A stretch of DNA of 37,537 nt from Phycisphaerae bacterium (GTDB lineage: Bacteria; Chloroflexota; Anaerolineae; 4572-78; J111): contig JANQQF010000161.1 of the NCBI GenBank assembly GCA_028285035.1, forward strand, positions 1-37,537. Reading direction: 5' to 3'. The notes beneath the pieces are model-generated. The model saw nothing but the letters and a program-made list of their open reading frames with translations. It made no database searches and was not told the origin of the DNA. Positions 29,870 through 37,537 of the stretch are shown here, one piece after another. Position 1 is the stretch's first letter. The number at the start of each line of letters is the position of its first letter. Position numbers and translations under genes: made by a program.

Positions 29870-30304
29870 ATGGCAAACATCCTTTATGCTGAAGACGACC
29901 GAGACTGCCGAGAGCTTTTTGCCTTTGCCCTACGCCAGAAAGATCATAAGGTTCACGAAGCCATTAATGGTGCGCAAGCCGTACAAATTATTCGTGAAGA
30001 AAATATTGATTTGGCTATCCTCGATGTTAGAATGCCGATGGTCACGGGGTATGATGCAGCGCGTATGATTGCGCGGGAACGCTCGGATATTCCGATTATC
30101 TTTCTAAGCGCCAAAGGTCTACGCCGTGAGGTGGCAACAGCTTTTGAATGTGGTCCCACCGTCGTTGACTACTTGGTGAAACCGCTTACCCCCAATCAAC
30201 TGATTAATCAAGTTGAAGGTATTATAACTCAATGCCAAATTCGGGGTATAGAGATCATCCGGGAAGAAAACATGACGCGGGAATTAGCCACAATTGAATG
30301 GTAA
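29870..30304 (+). CDS. Single-domain response regulator (receiver)
   Basis: A 144-residue receiver with Asp9/Asp10 in YAEDDRD, phosphoacceptor Asp52 in ILDVRMPMVTG, Ser80 in FLSAKG and Lys104 in YLVKPL. The last 25 residues (CQIRGIEIIREENMTRE) add a helix but no output domain. AGGAGA precedes ATG 29870. It stands 15 bases before the cNMP-phosphatase gene, so the two form an operon in which the receiver probably controls the phosphatase in trans. Confidence 0.93.
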   Translation: MANILYAEDDRDCRELFAFALRQKDHKVHEAINGAQAVQIIREENIDLAILDVRMPMVTGYDAARMIARERSDIPIIFLSAKGLRREVATAFECGPTVVDYLVKPLTPNQLINQVEGIITQCQIRGIEIIREENMTRELATIEW

Positions 30305-30319
30305 GGAGAACCAAACCCC

Positions 30320-31549
30320 TTGGATGGTGTACGTGCCGCACTTGAGTTAGCACTCGGAATTTTACCTGAAGAAGACCTTCGCATGTTAACCAATGTGGTG
30401 GTCGAACAGAGTTATGCTGCCGGTGACGTCATTTGCCGAGAAGGGGATTTAGAACACATCTTTTATATCATCGAAACAGGCCAAGTTGCTTTTAGCAAAA
30501 ATATGAGTGAAGGTGAGCAACTGCTTGGTACCAAAGGTAAAGGGGATTTTTTCGGTGAATTAGGTGTCCTCGACCGCGCTCCCCGCGCCGCCAACGTTAA
30601 AGCTGTTACAGATTGTCAACTCCTCGAAATCCACGAAGATGCTCTAGATAAAATTCTATCACGTAATCCCTCTGTATCTCGGGCAATTATGCGCGGTATC
30701 GCCCGTAGCGTTCGTGATACAGACAAGATCACTATCGGCGAATTACAACTCAAAAATGAAGAGTTAGCTCGAACGCTTGATAACTTGCGGGCGGCTCAAG
30801 CCGAACTTCTGCGTCGTGAAAGACTCAAGCGTGATCTAGAAATTGCCAGCGAAGTTCACAAAAGTATCCTTCCGACATCTTTCCCAAAATCACCAAATTT
30901 TGAATTTGCGGCGGTTGCTCGGCCTGCGCGGGAAATTGGGGGAGATCTGTATGATGTTGTTGATATCGGCGATGATAAAATTGGGATTGTAATGGCCGAT
31001 GTATCCGGCAAGAGTGTACAAGCCGCGATTTACATGGCGGTGGTCCGAGCCCTGTTCTTAAGCGAAACAGACAGCCGCCGATCACCCACAGAAACAGCTC
31101 ACCGTATTCACGATCTGCTGTTACAGGCCTCTACCGCAGAAATGTTTGTGACTGCCTTTTATGCAACGCTAAATCATTTGACCCGAGAGATGCGTTTTGT
31201 CCGGGCCGGCCACGACCGCCCTGTTTACTATCACGCTGATACAGGTAAAACCAGTTTGCTTGAGGCACCTGGCCGCTTCTTGGGTCTTCTCCCCAACCTC
31301 ATTGTTGAAGAGGCAACGCTCACTTTTGAAGTGGGAGACATTCTCGTTTGTTACAGTGATGGGGTGACTGATGCGGTGCGGGCAGACAATGAGTTTTATG
31401 GGTTGGAACGCGTCCAAGAGCTTGTTGAAAGTGAAGGTCATCGCTCCGCTCAAGAGTTGCTCGACATCATCGTCAACGATATTGACAACTTTCGGGGTGA
31501 AGAGGATCAACCCGACGACTTAACTTTGCTGATTACGAAGGCCATTTAG
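30320..31549 (+). CDS. cNMP-binding domain fused to PP2C/SpoIIE serine phosphatase
   Basis: A 409-residue protein in three parts. Residues about 10-120 are a cyclic-nucleotide-binding domain (GDVICREGDLEHIFYIIETG, then FFGELGVLDRAPRAANV). A coiled coil follows at about 140-180 and includes RDLEIASEVHKSILP, typical of SpoIIE/RsbU phosphatases. Residues about 195-405 form the PP2C-type domain: GGDLYDV (208-214), MADVSGKSVQAA (Asp227), RAGHDRP, YSDGVTDA and DDLTLL. It should dephosphorylate a SpoIIAA-like antagonist in a partner-switching pathway, gated by a cyclic nucleotide. Translation starts at TTG 30320, with AAGGAG 11 bases before. The only SpoIIAA-like gene in the window is at 1517. Confidence 0.93.
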   Translation: MDGVRAALELALGILPEEDLRMLTNVVVEQSYAAGDVICREGDLEHIFYIIETGQVAFSKNMSEGEQLLGTKGKGDFFGELGVLDRAPRAANVKAVTDCQLLEIHEDALDKILSRNPSVSRAIMRGIARSVRDTDKITIGELQLKNEELARTLDNLRAAQAELLRRERLKRDLEIASEVHKSILPTSFPKSPNFEFAAVARPAREIGGDLYDVVDIGDDKIGIVMADVSGKSVQAAIYMAVVRALFLSETDSRRSPTETAHRIHDLLLQASTAEMFVTAFYATLNHLTREMRFVRAGHDRPVYYHADTGKTSLLEAPGRFLGLLPNLIVEEATLTFEVGDILVCYSDGVTDAVRADNEFYGLERVQELVESEGHRSAQELLDIIVNDIDNFRGEEDQPDDLTLLITKAI

Positions 31550-31646
31550 CCTTTAGAGACCACTGCTTCTGTAAACGCGCTAGTCATTGTAATGCGTTCA
31601 GCAAATTTACAGAGAATAATTTGCACAATCAAGGAGAACCTAAACG

Positions 31647-32267
31647 ATGAAAGATATGCGAACCCGACCCACTCGTCGGCCTCGTCGTTTGGAAGACGCA
31701 ACACAAGTCGATGTATCCTTTCCAGTGCTCTGGATTGTTATTGGAGCTATTGCTGGCTTATTGATATTGGGTCTTGTTGGGTTAGGTGTGCTCAATATTG
31801 TTCGAAAACAATCAATCACCCCAACCCCATCAAATATTCCCGGTTTGGCGACCACCCAACCCATTGCCGGGGGTGGCGATGGTGCGGATGAATCAATTAG
31901 TGACCCTGACTCAACCCCAACTATTCCCCCGGTCGTAACCCTACCTCCGACCGAAACGCCGCCGCCTACCCCCACCTTACCCCCCGCTGCTCCCAGTGAA
32001 TTGGCTCCGGCCATTTACGCTGAGGTTACCGGTACGGAAGGGGCTGGGGTGAGTATGCGGGCTGGCCCTGGCACAAATAATGCTCGTCTCAAAGTGGCTG
32101 GTGAAGGATCAGTTGTTCTCGTGTTGGAAGGCCCTCGTGAGGATGAAAATTTAGGTGATTTCACTTGGTGGCTCATTCGAGATGATGAGGACACAGAAGG
32201 CTGGGTTGTTCAAGACTTTTTGATCCCAACATTCCCGCCTGAGGATACTGACACTGAAGAAAATTAA
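31647..32267 (+). CDS. Membrane-anchored SH3-type domain protein
   Basis: A 206-residue protein. A basic N-terminus (MKDMRTRPTRRPRR) is followed by one membrane helix at about residues 25-52 (VLWIVIGAIAGLLILGLVG), a proline/threonine-rich stalk (about 58-118, PTETPPPTPTLPPAAP) and a bacterial SH3-like domain (about 122-195: AEVTGTEGAGVSMRAGPGTN, EGWVVQDFL). The layout places the SH3 domain outside the cell on a stalk, perhaps for wall or envelope contact. AAGGAG precedes ATG 31647 by about 7 bases. Its terminator is at 32354. Confidence 0.88.
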   Translation: MKDMRTRPTRRPRRLEDATQVDVSFPVLWIVIGAIAGLLILGLVGLGVLNIVRKQSITPTPSNIPGLATTQPIAGGGDGADESISDPDSTPTIPPVVTLPPTETPPPTPTLPPAAPSELAPAIYAEVTGTEGAGVSMRAGPGTNNARLKVAGEGSVVLVLEGPREDENLGDFTWWLIRDDEDTEGWVVQDFLIPTFPPEDTDTEEN

Positions 32268-32353
32268 GCCAGAAATCACTTCGTAGTAGACTAATTTATA
32301 GTTAATAAACCTAAAATTTTTATTTTCGAAATTCTCGATTATTCATTATAATT

Positions 32354-32383
32354 GGCGTTGCTCAAACTGAGTGGCGCCTTTTT
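32354..32383 (+). terminator. Rho-independent terminator between SH3 gene and ligA
   Basis: GGCGTTGCTCA (32354-32364) pairs with TGAGTGGCGCC (32368-32378) over 11 positions, three of them G-T, around a 3-base loop, followed by TTTTT. It ends 23 bases before the ligA start codon, so ligA must be transcribed from close by or by readthrough. Confidence 0.75.
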
Positions 32384-32405
32384 GCCGCCTTAGGATAAAC
32401 GATAA

Positions 32406-34430
<2,025 letters not shown>

Positions 34431-34532
34431 ACGTAACTCATACACCGTTTTGGTGTTCAAAAGGATGGAGTCGGGTCAATGAACATATCGGACTTCATCA
34501 CATACAACTATTAGGACGCACAAATAACCTAT

Positions 34533-34589
34533 GCTAAATACAGCATTTAGCTAAAATACAGCATTTGGCTAAAATGTAACATTTGAAGC
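34533..34589. repeat. 18-bp tandem repeats with inverted arms ahead of the KAS gene
   Basis: Two near-identical 18-bp units, AAATACAGCATTTAGCTA (34536-34553) and AAATACAGCATTTGGCTA (34554-34571; one difference), and a decayed third (34572-34589). The arms GCTAAAT (34533-34539) and ATTTAGC (34545-34551) form an inverted repeat inside them. It lies 60 to 115 bases upstream of the ketosynthase start and looks like a cluster of operator sites. Confidence 0.6.
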
Positions 34590-34649
34590 ACTCAGCCCCG
34601 GCTACAGGTTAGCCATTTTGTGCAATTTTAAGTACATTGAGGAGAGAAT

Positions 34650-35900
34650 ATGTCTCGCGTTGTTATTACAGGAGTAGGTGCATTTAGCCCTATCGGAAAT
34701 GACCCAGATACCTTCTGGGAAAATATGAAAGCAGGCGTCTCGGGCGCAGCTCAAATTACTCACTTTGATACAAGTAATTATGACATCAAAATTGCTTGTG
34801 AAGTAAAAGATTTTAATGCCAACGATTGGATGAATAAAAAGATGGCGCGCCGTTTGTCTCGGTCGACTCATCTTTCCGTGGCCGCAGCAAAACAAGCGTT
34901 GGCTGATGCGAACTATGAGGTCACAGAGGAAAATTCACCCCGAACGGGGGTTGTCTTCAACACCGGCGGTGGCGGTATTAGTGCGATGGAAGATGGGGAG
35001 ATTCAACTCCTGAAGGGTGGGCCGCGTACAGTTAGTCCCTTCCTGGTGCCTAGTATTATGGCCAATGCGGTGGCTTGTTTAGTATCGATTGAGGTCGGCA
35101 CGACTGGGCCACTCAACACCTCAACCTTGGCGTGTGCCAGTGGTAATTATGCCGTCGTTGATGCTTACAATATGTTAAAGCGGGGAGAAGCTGATGTTAT
35201 TATTACAGGGGGAACTGAGGCTGCTGTATCTCCCTTGATCTTTGGTTCATTCTTACGAATGGGCGCTTTGGCGACACGCAATGACGCTCCTGAACAAGCA
35301 AGCCGCCCCTTCGACAATGGTCGTGACGGGTTTGTCTTTGGGGAAGGGGCTGCCGCCTTCATCTTGGAAACGGAAGAACACGCTAAAGCACGTGGCGCCC
35401 GAATTTATGCGGAGGTATTTGGCGGACGACTTACATCTGATGCTTACCACCTCACCGCTCCTAAGCCCGATGCCAGCGGCGCTACAGCGGCGATCAAAGG
35501 CGCTTTAGAGGTGAGCGGCAAGAGCATCGAAGATGTTGATGCAATTTTTGCCCACGCGACCAGCACCCCTTTAGGCGACAAAGCTGAAACATTAGCGATC
35601 AAAAATGTTTTTGGTGAGCGAGCTTATCAAATCCCAATCACAGGCACGAAATCACAGTTGGGACACACCTTGGGAGCAGCGGGTGCATTGGCCACCCTTG
35701 CTGCCGTCAAAACCATCAATGAAAATATCATCTGTCCCACCATCAATCTAGAAGAACCTGACCCTGATTGCGACTTAGACTATGTGCCCAATGTCGCTCG
35801 TGAGCACCAAACTGATGTCGCCATTGTGAATGCCTTCGGGTTTGGTGGACAAAACGTCGCGTTGGTTGTCGGCAAATATAAAAACGGTGCAAACAACTAA
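34650..35900 (+). CDS. Beta-ketoacyl-ACP synthase II-like (FabF-type) ketosynthase
   Basis: A 416-residue ketosynthase of normal FabF length. The active-site cysteine is Cys162 in TLACASGNYA; His302 is in AHATSTPLGD; Lys334 and His339 are in KSQLGHTLGAAG. The usual AHGTST is AHATST here, a Gly to Ala change beside a catalytic histidine. GEGAAAFILE and the NAFGFGGQN end are intact. It condenses acyl-ACP with malonyl-ACP, in fatty acid synthesis or a specialised acyl chain. It is alone: no acpP, fabG or fabD beside it. GAGGAG precedes ATG 34650, an operator-like repeat lies upstream, and a strong terminator closes it. Confidence 0.92.
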   Translation: MSRVVITGVGAFSPIGNDPDTFWENMKAGVSGAAQITHFDTSNYDIKIACEVKDFNANDWMNKKMARRLSRSTHLSVAAAKQALADANYEVTEENSPRTGVVFNTGGGGISAMEDGEIQLLKGGPRTVSPFLVPSIMANAVACLVSIEVGTTGPLNTSTLACASGNYAVVDAYNMLKRGEADVIITGGTEAAVSPLIFGSFLRMGALATRNDAPEQASRPFDNGRDGFVFGEGAAAFILETEEHAKARGARIYAEVFGGRLTSDAYHLTAPKPDASGATAAIKGALEVSGKSIEDVDAIFAHATSTPLGDKAETLAIKNVFGERAYQIPITGTKSQLGHTLGAAGALATLAAVKTINENIICPTINLEEPDPDCDLDYVPNVAREHQTDVAIVNAFGFGGQNVALVVGKYKNGANN

Positions 35901-35926
35901 AATCGTTGTTCACACGCAATTAGAAT

Positions 35927-35960
35927 AAAAAACCTTACCACAAATGGTAAGGTTTTTTTT
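35927..35960 (+). terminator. Strong rho-independent terminator after the KAS gene
   Basis: AACCTTACCA (35931-35940) has arms CCTTACCA and TGGTAAGG (35945-35952), perfect over 8 bp and extended by A and T runs, with a CAAA loop and eight T. Confidence 0.92.
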
Positions 35961-36045
35961 GTTCAGGACAAAATACCTAAAGATTTTCACTGAATTTTAT
36001 GACAAAATAGTAATGATCCTGCTATTTACAATTTAGGAGTACCTG

Positions 36046-37326
36046 TTGTCCGACCACTTTTTGCAGAACAACCAAATTAACATTGATGAGTTATTACGAA
36101 TTGGGATGAATGCGGCTAAGTCGGGTAAAAAAGAAGAGGCCCGACGCATTTTACTTCGTGTCATTGACATCGATCAGCATTCGGTGACAGCTTGGTTATG
36201 GTTGAGTAGCGTTGTTGATGATCCAGAAGAGCGACGGACGTGTTTAGAAAATATCCTGGAAATTGCCCCCAATCACGAATTGGCAAAGAAGGGGTTGGAA
36301 AAATTAGGGCCTGTCAAGAAAAAACCTACCCTGGCCAAACCACCACGGTCTAGAACATCACAGTATAAAACACCGGCGGCCCAGCCGAATTCTGCTCCGC
36401 CTGTATCCAATGAATCCGAAAAACCTGTCCATAGAAGGGGTCCCGCCTCACTTGCCAGTGCCTTGATAGGCGATCAGCTAACTGGGCGGATTGACGCCCC
36501 CCAAGATGATACATTAGAGGCTGAAGAAGATAGTGCCTTTGGCAATGAATATCTATGTCCTTTCTGCGCCCGTCAAACCCACCCCAATGATAAGCGATGT
36601 CAAAATTGTGCTGAGTCCTTGTGGGTAAAAGTACCACGTTTAGCAAAAGCCTCTTTATTATTCCGCGTGGTGCTTATTTTGCATATTATCAACCTACTGA
36701 CCGCCCCAATTTTCGCTCTGATCATCCTCCCATACCTTGCAGCACTAGACAGATCAACATCTTTAGGCTCTACACTCGGTCAGTTTACGTGTGGTATGGG
36801 TTTTGACATCTTCTTACTGGTGGCGTTAATCAGACGGTGGCGAATTGCCTTCTGGGTTTATTTATTTCGAAGTGGGTCTCTTCTCTGCACTGCAGCTGTA
36901 TTACTCGTTCTATTTTTCGCGGTCATCCCTGATATCAGAGTTCTTATCTATGGGGGTATCGGGTTTGCTCTAGCGCTTACCCAATTCTTTGTTATGCTCA
37001 GTCTCGGCGATGATTTCACGCAAGAAAAATATCGAGTCATGTTCCGCGTGGATAGCGATGCAAAATCTAGCCTAACCTTGATGGAAAAAGGTCGAAAATA
37101 TGCCAAACGCAAGATGTGGGGCTTGGCCGCGCTTCATTTCCGTCGAGCTGCCTATCAGATGGAAAACATCTTAGAGCCTCAACTGGCCTTGGCCATCGCC
37201 TATAATAATCTCAAAATGTATGACCGAATGGCTGTCCCTCTAAAACGGGCTCATAAAATTTCTCCTAACGAGCCTGGTGTCCAAAAATTGATGGCTATCG
37301 CCGCAAAACAAGGCATCTCAATCTAG
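36046..37326 (+). CDS. TPR and zinc-ribbon membrane protein
   Basis: A 426-residue protein. TPR-like helices (residues about 15-85: MNAAKSGKKEEARRILLRVI, CLENILEIAPNHELAKKGLE) are followed by a proline-rich linker, a four-cysteine zinc ribbon (Cys171, Cys174, Cys185, Cys188, in CPFCARQTHPNDKRCQNC), about four membrane helices (about 203-235, 248-265, 270-295, 300-320) and another TPR-like region (about 340-426, FRRAAYQMENILEPQLALAI). TTG 36046 is the start, with AGGAG six bases before. Function is not known; such combinations often serve as assembly or scaffold proteins at the membrane. Confidence 0.85.
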   Translation: MSDHFLQNNQINIDELLRIGMNAAKSGKKEEARRILLRVIDIDQHSVTAWLWLSSVVDDPEERRTCLENILEIAPNHELAKKGLEKLGPVKKKPTLAKPPRSRTSQYKTPAAQPNSAPPVSNESEKPVHRRGPASLASALIGDQLTGRIDAPQDDTLEAEEDSAFGNEYLCPFCARQTHPNDKRCQNCAESLWVKVPRLAKASLLFRVVLILHIINLLTAPIFALIILPYLAALDRSTSLGSTLGQFTCGMGFDIFLLVALIRRWRIAFWVYLFRSGSLLCTAAVLLVLFFAVIPDIRVLIYGGIGFALALTQFFVMLSLGDDFTQEKYRVMFRVDSDAKSSLTLMEKGRKYAKRKMWGLAALHFRRAAYQMENILEPQLALAIAYNNLKMYDRMAVPLKRAHKISPNEPGVQKLMAIAAKQGISI

Positions 37327-37373
37327 TATTTCGCGGCGTAAATAAGGCAACAGTTATTTAGAGGCGAAATACT
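37325..37373. other. Long two-stage hairpin after the TPR gene
   Basis: Outer arms AGTATTTCGC (37325-37334) and GCGAAATACT (37364-37373), ten perfect pairs, enclose inner arms TAAATAA and TTATTTA, seven perfect pairs, around a GGCAACAG loop. The outer arm overlaps the stop codon of the TPR gene. It is followed by a second large hairpin. Confidence 0.65.
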
Positions 37374-37376
37374 TAA

Positions 37377-37428
37377 ACAGTTGGGCGTTGAAATGCTCGT
37401 TACTGTATAGTTATCTACGCCCAACTGT
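37377..37428. other. Second large hairpin, 12-bp perfect arms
   Basis: Arms ACAGTTGGGCGT (37377-37388) and ACGCCCAACTGT (37417-37428) flank a 28-base loop with a minor internal stem. No T tract follows. It may be a terminator, a structured RNA or a palindromic repeat element lying next to the mobile element. Confidence 0.55.
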
Positions 37429-37437
37429 ACTAACAAT

Positions 37438-37537
37438 ACCAGGACTTACGCAAGAGACATTTTGATAGAAGGATGTTTGAGCTGTTGAGAAAGATAATCA
37501 TCTAACAATCCGTGTTTGAGTTGATAAAGAGTTCGAC
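37438..37537 (-). mobile_element. End of an insertion sequence with partial transposase
   Basis: The minus strand reads open from the right edge to a TAA at 37448-37446, giving about 29 residues ending LLDDYLSQQLKHPSIKMSLA, in the style of a transposase tail. Just beyond, CAGGACTTACGCAAG (about 37440-37454) resembles the ACTTACGCA terminal repeat of many IS elements of Chloroflexota and cyanobacteria, so the IS end probably lies at about 37438-37441. The family cannot be named from so short a piece. Confidence 0.5.

Overview
The window looks like a piece of a bacterial chromosome from a Chloroflexota (Chloroflexi) organism. This is judged from protein style, not from a marker gene: a very acidic protein with repeated PDW motifs, a large MalT-like LuxR ATPase, proline/threonine-rich SH3-type surface proteins, a zinc-ribbon/TPR membrane protein and many GAF/PAS histidine kinases. 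Base composition is middling, with AT-rich islands. No rRNA, tRNA or CRISPR array was seen.

Layout. 1-2.9 kb: end of an acidic PDW protein, an SDR oxidoreductase, a SpoIIAA-like small protein and an ECF-type sigma factor. 3.0-4.7 kb: an AT-rich two-gene island, DUF1883 plus a coiled-coil CHAT (caspase-like) protease, behind a promoter and a leader hairpin; this is a candidate defence or cell-death module. 4.75-11 kb: a five-gene minus-strand operon (IclR regulator, MttB-family methyltransferase, DapA-family lyase, aldehyde dehydrogenase, FAD amine oxidase) that reads as a catabolic pathway for a quaternary or methylated amine, with a clear promoter and two operator palindromes. 11.1-13.6 kb: a membrane histidine kinase. 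13.8-16.4 kb: a second IclR/MttB pair, closed by a strong terminator. 16.8-19.8 kb: a single very unusual fusion protein, double hotdog (MaoC/FAS1-dehydratase type) plus NRPS adenylation domain plus carrier domain. 19.9-20.8 kb: a VOC protein coupled to a membrane protein broken by an in-frame stop.

20.9-29.3 kb: a secreted DUF5666 protein, a MalT-like regulator, a solo LuxR helix-turn-helix protein, two tiny cysteine-rich proteins, and a hybrid kinase with an overlapping LuxR-type response regulator. The three smallest of these genes share the same promoter architecture: two TGTC-N10-GACA palindromes exactly 22 bp apart next to a -35/-10 pair. This looks like a local regulon.

29.8-37.5 kb: a receiver protein and a cNMP-binding SpoIIE-type phosphatase (one operon), an SH3-type anchored protein, ligA, a FabF-like ketosynthase behind an 18-bp operator repeat, a zinc-ribbon/TPR membrane protein, two large adjacent hairpins, and the 3' end of an apparent transposase at the right edge.

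The best candidates for something undescribed are the DUF1883-CHAT module, the hotdog-adenylation-carrier fusion whose adenylation domain lacks the amino-acid-anchoring aspartate, and the TGTC-N10-GACA regulon. Heptamer tandem repeats resembling cyanobacterial STRR elements sit at the borders of both MttB genes.
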